Origin: Sulfurimonas sp.
Lineage (GTDB): Bacteria; Campylobacterota; Campylobacteria; Campylobacterales; Sulfurimonadaceae
Assembly (NCBI GenBank): GCA_021157665.1
Contig: JAGGWE010000122.1
Span: 1-17,756 of the forward strand
Length of the DNA: 17,756 bases
Reading direction: 5' to 3'
The number at the start of each line of letters is the position of its first letter. Positions within the stretch are counted from its first letter, which is position 1. The translations under genes were made by a program, and so were the position numbers. The notes beneath the pieces are model-generated. The model saw only the letters and a program-made list of their open reading frames with translations. It did no database searches and was not told the DNA's origin. Positions 8,526 through 15,509 of the stretch are shown one piece after another.

Positions 8526-8748
8526 AACCTTTTTTTGCAACGATAGTCCAATCGACTTCGTTAAACTTTAAAGAGTTCATCAACTCATAACCACATTCTT
8601 TTACTAGATCTGCAGATCTTTGAATAGGTGTAAAATCACCTATTTCAAATAAAAAGATTGCCACTTCACCAACTTTATGCTCGCCTAAAATCTCTTTCAT
8701 GCGAGGTTCAAAATCATTTTTTAATTTTCTTAAGTCATATCTTTTCAT
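8524..8748 (-). CDS. Small complex I-associated protein in nuoE position (HP1264/Cj1575c-like)
   Basis: A 74-aa soluble protein starting MKRYDLRKLK and ending near DWTIVAKKG, with alternating hydrophobic strands (VAIFLFEIGDF) and charged helices. It resembles the small Campylobacterota proteins annotated as NADH-quinone oxidoreductase subunit E family (HP1264 in Helicobacter, Cj1575c in Campylobacter); from memory, the Helicobacter protein was structurally characterised as a flavin binder. It has one cysteine (C48) and none of the four [2Fe-2S] cysteines or the thioredoxin-like fold length of true NuoE (about 160 aa), so it is a replacement, not a truncated NuoE that I can recognise. Its ATG overlaps the nuoD stop (TAATG at 8746-8750), implying coupled translation and probable assembly into the same complex. 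Confidence 0.85.
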   Translation of the reverse strand: MKRYDLRKLKNDFEPRMKEILGEHKVGEVAIFLFEIGDFTPIQRSADLVKECGYELMNSLKFNEVDWTIVAKKG

Positions 8749-9989
8749 TAACGATCAATCTCCCCAAATACTATATTAGTTGTTCCAATAATAGAAACAA
8801 CATCTGGAATATAGTGACCAGGTAATAGGTCAGTTAAAATTCCTGTATGCCAAAAAGATGGGGCACGAAGTTTTAGTCTATATGGATATGGTCCACCTTG
8901 AGAATTGATAAAGAAACCTAATTCACCTTTTGGTGATTCTGTTGCTACATAAACTTCTCCAACTGGTGGTCTCATCCCTTGTGTTACTAATACAAAGTGC
9001 TGCATCAAAGAATAATTTTGAGTCATTATATCAAGCTTAGAAGCTGATATATATTTTGGAGAATGTGCCATTAACTCTGTTTGATTGTTTTTAACACACT
9101 CAGCATACATATCAATAGTTTGATAAAGAATTTTTGCAGATTCTCTCATCTCTTCCATATAAATACGGTAACGAGCGAAGTTATCACCTTTATCAGAGAA
9201 AGGAACTTTAAACTCAACTTCATCATATAATTCATATGGTTCTTCTTTACGAATATCCCATGCAACACCAGATGCTCTTAACATTGGTCCTGTACAAGCC
9301 CATGATAATGCCATTTCTGTTGAAATTGTTCCAACCTCCTCCATTCTCATCAACCAAATACGGTTAGTATCTAGTAAATCTTCATAATCTTTAATATTTG
9401 CAGGAAGCTTATCAAGGAATGTTTTTAATTGAGATATAAACGAATCTTGAATATCTAAAGGAACACCACCAATACGAATAGCAGAATGTGTCAGTCTAGC
9501 TCCACAATAACCTTCAATAATATCCATTAGATACTCTCTTTCACGGAAAGCATAAAGAAAAATTGTCATAGCTCCAATATCTAGTGCAGTTGTTGCTAGC
9601 CAGAATAAGTGAGACATTAGACGATTAATTTCTAAAAGCATCATACGAATTACTTTTGCACGACGAGGTACTTCTAAACCTATTAGTTTCTCAACTGCTA
9701 AAGCAAAACCATAGTTGTTTGAAGATGAAGCGATATAATCCATTCTATCTGTTGTTGGCATAAACTCATTGTATATCATATTTTCAGCCATTTTCTCCAT
9801 ACCACGATGCAGATAACCGATATCTGGATGAGCTTTTACAATCTGTTCTTGTTGTAAGTGAAGCATTAAACGAAGCTGTCCGTGAGACGATGGGTGTTGA
9901 GGACCAAAGTTTAGAACTAGTTCATTATCATCTCTATCAAATGTAATATTTTCAAAAAATGGTGTTAATCTATTTTTTACCTGTGCCAT
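8748..9989 (-). CDS. nuoD: NADH-quinone oxidoreductase subunit D (49-kDa homologue)
   Basis: A 413-aa NuoD, the [NiFe]-hydrogenase-large-subunit relative that forms the quinone-reduction site with NuoB. Signatures are NFGPQHPSSHG at 27-37 with the quinone-pocket His (H36), DIGYLHRGMEK at about 56-66, TDRMDYIASSSNN with the conserved Tyr85, and the C-terminal GEIDR ending. Tyr and His correspond to the pair that contacts the quinone headgroup in characterised complex I structures. Length is typical for the stand-alone form; nuoC is a separate gene here, not fused as in E. coli. The ATG is preceded by GGTGG, lies 11 nt after the nuoC stop, and the gene ends in a TAATG overlap with the small nuoE-position gene. 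Confidence 0.97.
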   Translation of the reverse strand: MAQVKNRLTPFFENITFDRDDNELVLNFGPQHPSSHGQLRLMLHLQQEQIVKAHPDIGYLHRGMEKMAENMIYNEFMPTTDRMDYIASSSNNYGFALAVEKLIGLEVPRRAKVIRMMLLEINRLMSHLFWLATTALDIGAMTIFLYAFREREYLMDIIEGYCGARLTHSAIRIGGVPLDIQDSFISQLKTFLDKLPANIKDYEDLLDTNRIWLMRMEEVGTISTEMALSWACTGPMLRASGVAWDIRKEEPYELYDEVEFKVPFSDKGDNFARYRIYMEEMRESAKILYQTIDMYAECVKNNQTELMAHSPKYISASKLDIMTQNYSLMQHFVLVTQGMRPPVGEVYVATESPKGELGFFINSQGGPYPYRLKLRAPSFWHTGILTDLLPGHYIPDVVSIIGTTNIVFGEIDR

Positions 9990-10000
9990 ATTTTACCACC

Positions 10001-10807
10001 CTATCTTTGAGGATCATCAATAACTACTGATGACTCTTTATCAAATTTTTTAATTAAGAACACACCACCATCTTCTTGGTAAGTTTGTTCTGTGACTGGC
10101 TCATCACCAGTAATCTTAGTTCCTTTTGGTACTTCATGTCCTAAACGAGCAAATCTATCTGAATCATATCTATCTACTCTCGCAGTATCACGAATTTCAG
10201 GTCCAATCTCTTCTCTTGCTTCTTTTCCATAAATTTTATCTACTTCATACCAAGCAGCGAATTCATCACCTTGTAACGGATAAGTTTTAAGAAGTGGATT
10301 TCCTTGCCAATCATAAGGCATAAGAATTCTTTTCATAAATGGATGCCCATTTGCTTCAATTCCAAACATATCAAACATCTCACGCTCAGCCCAATCTGCA
10401 GAACGAAAAAGTTTTTCAACTGAATTAACTGCTGCTCCATTTTTAATAGTCATCTTAATACGAATTCTTTTTCTTTTATTCATACTAAGCATTTGATAAA
10501 AAATTTCAAAACTATTGTTTTTAGCAAGAAAATCAATAGCACTCATCTCTGATAATTGAGTATATTCTAACTCATCTTTTAAAAGTTCAAGAACTTTGTA
10601 GTTATCATTAGGGTTAATAAAAACAACCATTTGTTCAACTTGAATATACGCATCAAGAACATCAAATTTTGTTTTTATTGCTGCTAAATCTGCTGCAAAT
10701 ACTTCATCACTCTCTACTTCTTGTTTAGGAACTTGAGGAGATACATAAAATCTGTCTGTATAGTATGACTTTTTTTGTACATTGTCTTTAGGTGTATAGG
10801 CTCTCAT
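10001..10807 (-). CDS. nuoC: NADH-quinone oxidoreductase subunit C (30-kDa homologue)
   Basis: A 268-aa NuoC that supports the NuoB/NuoD core in the peripheral arm. The family signature spans residues 140-177: AEREMFDMFGIEANGHP, then RILMPYDWQGNPLLKTYP. The common form has the signature near the C-terminus and about 200 residues; here about 90 residues follow it, acidic and charged, and the first 35 residues are also extra and polar. These extensions could contact the unusual input module, but that is inference. The start ATG at 10807 overlaps the nuoB stop (TAATG), so the gene is translationally coupled to nuoB. Confidence 0.96.
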   Translation of the reverse strand: MRAYTPKDNVQKKSYYTDRFYVSPQVPKQEVESDEVFAADLAAIKTKFDVLDAYIQVEQMVVFINPNDNYKVLELLKDELEYTQLSEMSAIDFLAKNNSFEIFYQMLSMNKRKRIRIKMTIKNGAAVNSVEKLFRSADWAEREMFDMFGIEANGHPFMKRILMPYDWQGNPLLKTYPLQGDEFAAWYEVDKIYGKEAREEIGPEIRDTARVDRYDSDRFARLGHEVPKGTKITGDEPVTEQTYQEDGGVFLIKKFDKESSVVIDDPQR

Positions 10808-11316
10808 TACATTAACCTTTTTGATTTTTGTGCATTACCTGCTTTATTTGCACGAATCTTTTTCTGCAACAACATTACACCATATTGAAGTGTCTCCGGA
10901 CGAGGTGCACAACCTGGAAGATATAAATCAACAGGAATAATTCTGTCAACACCTTGAACAGTTGCATAAGTATTAAACATACCACCAGTATTTGCACATG
11001 AACCCATAGAAATAACCCATCTAGGTTCAGTCATTTGATCATATAATCTTTTAATAAACTCAGCATGTTTCTTCGTAAGAGTTCCAGCAACTATCATAAC
11101 ATCAGATTGACGAGGAGAAGCACGGAAAATCGTACCAAATCTATCGAAATCATATCTTGATGCACCCGCTGCCATCATCTCAATACCACAACAAGCAAGA
11201 CCATAAGTCATTGCCCATAAAGAGTTTGAACGACCCCAGTTTGCTAATTTATCAATACTTGTAAGTGCTACTGGTAAACCACCACTTTTTGTATAATCTA
11301 CTTTATGTTGTGCCAT
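10807..11316 (-). CDS. nuoB: NADH-quinone oxidoreductase subunit B (N2 cluster subunit)
   Basis: A 169-aa NuoB, which binds the terminal [4Fe-4S] cluster N2 that reduces quinone. All four ligands are present: the tandem C42-C43 in YGLACCGIEMM, C107 in SMGSCANTGG and C136 in LPGCAPRPE. Further family motifs are ASPRQSDVMIVAGTLTKK at 66-83 and EPRWVISMGSC. AAGGAG lies 7 nt before the ATG at 11316 and sits inside the end of nuoA, which overlaps nuoB by 19 nt in a different frame. It ends in a TAATG overlap with nuoC. Confidence 0.98.
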   Translation of the reverse strand: MAQHKVDYTKSGGLPVALTSIDKLANWGRSNSLWAMTYGLACCGIEMMAAGASRYDFDRFGTIFRASPRQSDVMIVAGTLTKKHAEFIKRLYDQMTEPRWVISMGSCANTGGMFNTYATVQGVDRIIPVDLYLPGCAPRPETLQYGVMLLQKKIRANKAGNAQKSKRLM

Positions 11317-11687
11317 TCAAGTGCTCCTTTTTTCCATGCATATACAAAACCAATTGCTAATAATGAGATGAACATCAACATCTCAGCAAAACCAAACCAT
11401 CCAAGAAGTTTAAAATCAACTGCCCATGGGAACATAAAGATGATTTCAACATCAAACAATAAAAATAAAAGTGCGAACAGATAAAACTGTGGCGAAATTC
11501 TATTTGGTTGTTTTGTTACCTGCGGTCCACATTCGTAAACCGATAACTTAATTTTCTCACTATCTTTTGCAGCTAATGCACGAGATGCTAAACGAGCGGC
11601 TATAGTTGTTGCTGTAAATGCACCAAATGTAACCACGAACAGTACAAATACACCAAAATACGGATTTGCTGTAGCAATATGCTCCAT
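11298..11687 (-). CDS. nuoA: NADH-quinone oxidoreductase subunit A
   Basis: A 129-aa membrane protein with three predicted helices (about 10-32, 68-88 and 95-117), typical of NuoA. The conserved loop YECGPQ at 50-55, FYLFALLFLLFDVEIIFMFPWA at 68-89 and the buried acidic pair D79/E81 identify it. NuoA lies beside NuoH and NuoJ at the membrane entry to the quinone channel. It is the first gene of the operon: the ATG at 11687 is preceded by AAAAGGTAGA, and the next gene upstream on this strand (the AAA+ ATPase) ends 286 bases away with a promoter between. Confidence 0.96.
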   Translation of the reverse strand: MEHIATANPYFGVFVLFVVTFGAFTATTIAARLASRALAAKDSEKIKLSVYECGPQVTKQPNRISPQFYLFALLFLLFDVEIIFMFPWAVDFKLLGWFGFAEMLMFISLLAIGFVYAWKKGALEWHNIK

Positions 11688-11856
11688 ATAATCTACCTTT
11701 TAAATCAAAAACTAAACCCCTTGAAATTTAGTTTTTTAATATATTTGTCTCCTTATATATTCAAACAATAGCTGATACACTATGTCTGTTTAGGGTATAC
11801 AAGAAAAAACAGTTACTTGCACTATAACCAAAAGAGTATTAAAAAAGGGAAAATAT
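11688..11856 (-). promoter_or_regulatory. nuo operon 5' leader with hairpin
   Basis: About 160 nt separate the predicted transcription start (about 11850) from the nuoA ATG. On the minus strand a 10-bp perfect stem (arms 11727-11736 and 11707-11716) with a 10-nt loop containing AAGGGG ends 19 nt before the start codon. The stem has a single G-C pair, so its stability is modest. An unused AAGGAG at 11749-11754 has no start codon at a suitable distance. No known riboswitch was recognised; the leader may affect translation or be a weak terminator/attenuator. No gene was found in the 286-base gap. Confidence 0.4.
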
Positions 11857-11884
11857 ATTATAGAAGAGGTATCTAATGTCACAA
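11857..11884 (-). promoter_or_regulatory. Predicted sigma70-type promoter of the nuo operon
   Basis: On the minus strand, TATAAT (11857-11862, perfect -10) is preceded by TTGTGA (11879-11884, four of six -35 matches) with a 16-bp spacer. It is the best promoter match in the gap between the AAA+ ATPase gene and nuoA. Confidence 0.55.
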
Positions 11885-11973
11885 ATCGCAACACTAGATT
11901 TATCATCTAAAAAAATATGTGTAAAATAGTAATGTTTTATAAAAAAACAACTCTATTTTTATATTTTTAAAGA

Positions 11974-13710
11974 TTAGTTATTTAAAAAACCCATAGATTT
12001 TTCACTATCAAAATTTGCATCTTTTTCTTTTAAAATTTCATGAAGGAAATCTTTTTGAGAAAAAACAGGAGTTTCTCTTACTGCTACCTTATAAGCAGTA
12101 TTTTTTATTATTAAATTTATCTGTCCACCAGTCAAAGTATGTTTAGCAAGTAATTTTATATCTAAATCTTCATTATAAGGTGCCTCGCTTGGAAGCATTA
12201 ACTCCCATAACTTAATTCTCTGCTTCTCATTAGGTTTTTTAAATTCTATTTTATAATTAAATCTTCTTGAAAAAGCTTTATCAATATTCTCCAATAAATT
12301 TGTTGTAGCTATTAACATCCCTTTAAAATTTTCTATTTGCTCTAAAAAAATATTTTGCATCTGGTTATGCATCTGATCTGAACCAGTGATATTTCCACTA
12401 CTTCTTGCACCTAAAAATTGATCTGCTTCATTTAAAAGTAAAATAGGCTCTGACTTTGTCTTCTCACAAAGCTCATAAAAAGTATCAAAAATTTTACGAA
12501 CATTTTTTTCACTTTCACCAACATACATTGATAAAATTTTAGAACAATCAAAGGCTAGAACTTGTCTTTTTAAAGATTTTGCAAGAGAATAAGCAGTCAT
12601 AGTTTTACCAGTTCCAGCTGCTCCATAAAAAATTATTCTTGCATCTATTCCACTTTTTTTATCTTTTATTCCCCATTCAACTAAACGAGCAACTACTTCT
12701 TTATCCACTTGTCTCATTAAAGTTTCTAAAGTCTCTTCTGTTTTTTCATTTAAAACCACATCATCTAAAGAAGTTTCAGGTTCTATTAATTCAAATATAT
12801 CTTGTTCATCTATAAGAGCATTAAGCTTTAATCGTCTTACTTTTTTATTTTTTTGTGGATGAATTATACTTTGAAGAACCTCATCAACTATAAAAAATGC
12901 TCGTGAAATTCCACCAAAAGGATTTAACATCTCCTCATAATCGATAATCCCTTCATTTATCAGATTTGAACCATCTTCTAATAAAGAACGATTTTTAATC
13001 CTCTCATATTCATCAAGCGAAATTAATTCTATAAGTGCATTCATTTCACGAAGAGAAGCGTCTGTTGCACTATACTCTTCACGAAGAAGTGCAATAAATA
13101 TAACCTGCTCTTTTATATCCATCTTCTTTTGTTTAAAAAATTTATCTAAAACCAATTTTTCTGAGGTTTGTTCTACTCGCTCTTCTATTCTTCTTTCTAA
13201 AAGTTGAAGTTTATTTTGAACTCTATCTATACCTAAGGAGTGTTCATGAACATTTTGACGAATAATACTTATTTTTTGATACAACTCTATTCTAAAAAAT
13301 TGATCTTGAAGATATTCTAAATGATCAGAATAAGGTTTAATATCAGGTAAATCAGACTCTAATGTTCCATACTGAAGAAGTTTTAAAAATGATGGTGATA
13401 AACCAACAGAAGAGTTTAGTAACTCCAAAGAAGTAACTTCTGATATTTTAATAGGGGTAAAACTTTGCTGATGTAACCAACCAAGTTCAAGAAGATTTTT
13501 TATCTCTTTTAAATACTTAACAAACTCATATTCATCAGCATTGTATAACTCTTTTAAAATATCAAGAATTAAAACATCCTCTTCACCCTTCATATATTTT
13601 TTTGCTAAATATTGAAGCATTTTTGCTTCTATTTTATTACATTTTAAATGCTCAAAAATTATTGTTTTATCAGCACTTTTTGCTGATAAAAAATCAACCA
13701 AACTATCCAT
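11974..13710 (-). CDS. AAA+ ATPase, function unknown
   Basis: A 578-aa protein. Residues 1-300 are mostly helical, charged and not recognised, with a possible coiled coil at about 150-185. Residues 310-560 are one AAA+ module: Walker A GAAGTGKT at 363-370, pore-loop-like SMYVGESEKN at 394-403, Walker B ILLLNEADQF at 423-432, sensor 1 near N471, arginine-finger region FSRRF at 480-484, and GGQ at 528-530 at the sensor 2 position. The Walker B aspartate is Asn (N427), while the catalytic Glu (E428) is kept; from memory, this NEAD variant occurs in a bacterial subfamily of Cdc48/FtsH-like single-domain ATPases. GAGAGGT precedes the ATG. It follows nfo by 27 nt, so the two are probably cotranscribed. 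Remodelling or unfolding of an unknown substrate is the general expectation. Confidence 0.85.
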   Translation of the reverse strand: MDSLVDFLSAKSADKTIIFEHLKCNKIEAKMLQYLAKKYMKGEEDVLILDILKELYNADEYEFVKYLKEIKNLLELGWLHQQSFTPIKISEVTSLELLNSSVGLSPSFLKLLQYGTLESDLPDIKPYSDHLEYLQDQFFRIELYQKISIIRQNVHEHSLGIDRVQNKLQLLERRIEERVEQTSEKLVLDKFFKQKKMDIKEQVIFIALLREEYSATDASLREMNALIELISLDEYERIKNRSLLEDGSNLINEGIIDYEEMLNPFGGISRAFFIVDEVLQSIIHPQKNKKVRRLKLNALIDEQDIFELIEPETSLDDVVLNEKTEETLETLMRQVDKEVVARLVEWGIKDKKSGIDARIIFYGAAGTGKTMTAYSLAKSLKRQVLAFDCSKILSMYVGESEKNVRKIFDTFYELCEKTKSEPILLLNEADQFLGARSSGNITGSDQMHNQMQNIFLEQIENFKGMLIATTNLLENIDKAFSRRFNYKIEFKKPNEKQRIKLWELMLPSEAPYNEDLDIKLLAKHTLTGGQINLIIKNTAYKVAVRETPVFSQKDFLHEILKEKDANFDSEKSMGFLNN

Positions 13711-13737
13711 ATTTAAATACCTCTCTATAAAGAACCT

Positions 13738-14637
13738 CTATTTCACAAATGAATATAAAAGTTCTATCTCTTGTTTCCAAATACTACTATCAATTGTCTC
13801 TAAAATAAGAGGAATATCATCCATTCTCTCATCATTCATGATAAATCTAAAAGCATCAAGCCCTATCTCACCTTTACCTAAAGAGTGATGTCTATCTACT
13901 CTACTTCCAAGTGATGGTTTAGAATCATTTATATGCATCCCCATTAAATATTTTGAACCAATAAGTTCATCAAAATTACCCCAAGTTTCATCGTAAGTTT
14001 CACGAGTTCTGATATCATAACCAGCCGTAAACATATGGCATGTGTCAATACAAACGCCAATACGAGATTTATCTTCTATTTTATCTATTATATAAGCTAA
14101 ATGCTCAAATTTGTAACCAAGATTTGTACCTTGCCCAGCTGTATTTTCCATAACTGCTTTTACATTTTTAGTTTTATCTAGGGCGATATTTATAGACTCT
14201 GCTATTAAATCTAAACAGTTGTTTTCTATCTTTGTAACTAATTCAGTATCTTTTTTATCTTTCACACTAAGTTTAACTAAATGACTGCCAGGATGAAAGT
14301 TAAGTTTATCAAGTCCCAAAATATCACATCTTTCCAACTCATCTATAAATGCCATTCTACTTTTTATAAGTTTTTGCTCATCAGGATTTCCAAGATTAAT
14401 AAGATAGCTATCGTGTGGAAGTATATGTTTAGCTTGAATTCCACTTTTTTCTAAAGTGTTAAACCAAGTATCTAAAGTTTTAGCATCAAGAGGTTTAGCA
14501 TCCCATCTTTTTTGATTTTTTGTAAAAAGTGCAAAAGCTTTTGCTCCTATCTCTTGAGCATTTAAAATCGCATTAAAAACTCCACCACTAGCACTTGTGT
14601 GTGCTCCTACAAATTTATTATTAATTTTTATAGCCAT
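13738..14637 (-). CDS. nfo: Endonuclease IV (AP endonuclease)
   Basis: A 299-aa TIM-barrel deoxyribonuclease that cuts 5' of abasic sites and clears blocked 3' ends in base-excision repair. All nine zinc ligands of the family can be assigned: H75, H115, E164, D198, H201, H235, D248, H250 and E280. Motifs: GAHTSASGG at 11-19, LPHDSYLINLG at 73-83, NFHPGSHL at 113-120, MENTAGQG at 163-170, CIDTCHMFTAGYD at 196-208, and HINDSK at 235-240 with RVDRHHSLGKG at 246-256. Length is usual for the bacterial enzyme. The ATG overlaps the lipoprotein stop (TAATG), with AAGGA 9 nt upstream. Confidence 0.98.
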   Translation of the reverse strand: MAIKINNKFVGAHTSASGGVFNAILNAQEIGAKAFALFTKNQKRWDAKPLDAKTLDTWFNTLEKSGIQAKHILPHDSYLINLGNPDEQKLIKSRMAFIDELERCDILGLDKLNFHPGSHLVKLSVKDKKDTELVTKIENNCLDLIAESINIALDKTKNVKAVMENTAGQGTNLGYKFEHLAYIIDKIEDKSRIGVCIDTCHMFTAGYDIRTRETYDETWGNFDELIGSKYLMGMHINDSKPSLGSRVDRHHSLGKGEIGLDAFRFIMNDERMDDIPLILETIDSSIWKQEIELLYSFVK

Positions 14638-15104
14638 TAATCTATATCCTTAATTTTAAAAATTATTTTATTTTTTCTATCTTTAAACAATATAGCATGT
14701 GGAGTAACTCTATATATTATGTCCACATGCCGAGATTTTATTTTTTGCTCAAAACCATTATCTATTTTAATTTTATTATTAGCATTAAAAATCTCATTAC
14801 CTAAAAGTATATTTTGCATTATATCATCAGGATATGAGTAGTGAAGATAATCCTCATTAAATCCACTTTTACTCATACACCCTTCAGTAGTGCAAATTAA
14901 ACTATTAATTGTTATTTTTTCAACAGGATTTCCTGCAATAAATAGCTCTAATTCTATAACATTATCGCTATTACGAATATATCCAATATCTGCAAATTTC
15001 ATTTTTGGTGATTTTATTATAATAATTTTTGTCTGAGTATTTTCATAGTTTTTAATACTACAAGCTGTTAACAAGAAGATAAATATAATTAATAAATATT
15101 TCAT
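14637..15104 (-). CDS. Small predicted lipoprotein, function unknown
   Basis: A 155-aa protein with a short type II signal peptide: MKYL, a hydrophobic core and lipobox LLTAC with the lipidated Cys at 15. Residue +2 is Ser, which would favour outer-membrane sorting under the E. coli rule; whether the rule holds here is unknown. The mature part is lysine-rich and beta-rich, with two further cysteines at 66 and 71 (CTTEGC) that could form a disulfide. I do not recognise the family. A TATAAT box ends 7 nt before the ATG and no ribosome-binding site lies between, so the mRNA may be leaderless. The stop overlaps the nfo start, so the pair is likely one transcript. Confidence 0.8.
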   Translation of the reverse strand: MKYLLIIFIFLLTACSIKNYENTQTKIIIIKSPKMKFADIGYIRNSDNVIELELFIAGNPVEKITINSLICTTEGCMSKSGFNEDYLHYSYPDDIMQNILLGNEIFNANNKIKIDNGFEQKIKSRHVDIIYRVTPHAILFKDRKNKIIFKIKDID

Positions 15105-15111
15105 TAATGTG

Positions 15112-15117
15112 ATTATA
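15112..15117 (-). promoter_or_regulatory. -10 promoter box of the lipoprotein-nfo-AAA+ unit
   Basis: TTGCTATAAT on the minus strand, with TATAAT at 15112-15117 and AT-rich runs upstream, the form usual for Campylobacterota promoters without a clear -35. The predicted start point falls on or within a base or two of the ATG at 15104. Confidence 0.55.
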
Positions 15118-15184
15118 GCAACTATTTATTTTATATTTATAGTTTTTTTAAATATGAATTCTAATTCTTATATTTTCTATAGAA

Positions 15185-15226
15185 CAACTCTTTGTAAAAC
15201 TTAAAATAGAATCTTTTACAGAGTTG
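15185..15226 (-). terminator. Hairpin downstream of the small cysteine-rich gene
   Basis: Inverted repeat with arms 15185-15199 and 15214-15226 (CAACTCT/AGAGTTG and GTAAAA/TTTTAC, two bulged bases) and a 14-nt loop, starting 35 nt after the small gene's stop. No T-run follows on the minus strand, so termination is plausible but not shown. It also lies upstream of the lipoprotein promoter. Confidence 0.35.
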
Positions 15227-15260
15227 ATTACCAAAATATAATAAGAACTTAGAACTTTAT

Positions 15261-15419
15261 TTATTTTTGTATAAATTTCCCACATTTTTTTACAGCAGTA
15301 CCACCAAACACTTGAATCTCTCTAGCAGTTCCATTTTTAGCAATCACTTGTCTTTGACAATCATCTTTCGCTATACATTCCTCATTTAAACATCCTACAT
15401 CTGCTGGTACTTGTGCCAT
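15261..15419 (-). CDS. 52-aa four-cysteine protein, function unknown
   Basis: A small protein beginning MAQVPADVGC with four cysteines, C10, C15, C21 and C46 (C-x4-C-x5-C plus one near the C-terminus). The spacing resembles short metal- or cluster-binding knuckles in small bacterial proteins, but I cannot name a family. The open frame could start 20 codons earlier at an ATG at 15479. I chose the ATG at 15419 because AAAGGA lies 6 nt before it and because a near-consensus promoter occupies 15451-15479, leaving the longer start upstream of the transcript. It is divergent from the DUF234-type gene. Confidence 0.75.
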   Translation of the reverse strand: MAQVPADVGCLNEECIAKDDCQRQVIAKNGTAREIQVFGGTAVKKCGKFIQK

Positions 15420-15425
15420 TAAAAA

Positions 15426-15431
15426 TCCTTT
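15426..15431 (-). promoter_or_regulatory. Ribosome-binding site deciding the start of the 52-aa protein
   Basis: AAAGGA on the minus strand, 6 nt before the ATG at 15417-15419. There is no comparable site before the upstream ATG at 15479. Confidence 0.6.
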
Positions 15432-15450
15432 TTCTTCTTTATTTTTTGGA

Positions 15451-15479
15451 ATTATAATCAATTTTTGGTAACTTGTCAT
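15451..15479 (-). promoter_or_regulatory. Near-consensus promoter of the 52-aa cysteine protein
   Basis: On the minus strand: -35 ATGACA (15474-15479, five of six), a 17-bp spacer, and -10 TATAAT (15451-15456, perfect). The predicted start near 15444 gives a leader of about 25 nt to the ATG at 15419. The -35 box includes the first codon of the longer open frame. Confidence 0.65.
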
Positions 15480-15496
15480 CTATTTATCCAAACTTT

Positions 15497-15504
15497 GCTA
15501 AAAT
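15497..15504 (+). promoter_or_regulatory. -10 promoter box of the DUF234-type gene
   Basis: GCTAAAAT (TAAAAT at 15499-15504) in the extended context TTTGCTAAAAT, similar to the lipoprotein promoter. Only 5 nt separate it from the ATG at 15510. It lies back to back with the promoter of the 52-aa protein. Confidence 0.5.
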
Positions 15505-15509
15505 TAGTT

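Noticed and set aside
11707..11736. nuoA-proximal hairpin as an intrinsic terminator for a plus-strand gene
   Set aside because: No plus-strand gene ends before it and the stem has one G-C pair; kept only as a possible leader element.
11876..11929. 17-codon plus-strand open frame with a GAGG upstream, in the gap before nuoA
   Set aside because: Very short, no supporting promoter, and it overlaps the -35 box of the minus-strand nuo promoter; could be chance.
15120..15155. AT-rich inverted repeat (AACTAT ... ATAGTT) upstream of the lipoprotein promoter
   Set aside because: Six-base arms of low complexity; better explained as the A/T-run region upstream of a Campylobacterota -10 box.
15153..15203. 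Short plus-strand open frame (about 16 codons) between the lipoprotein and the 52-aa protein
   Set aside because: No ribosome-binding site or promoter, and it overlaps the hairpin arm.
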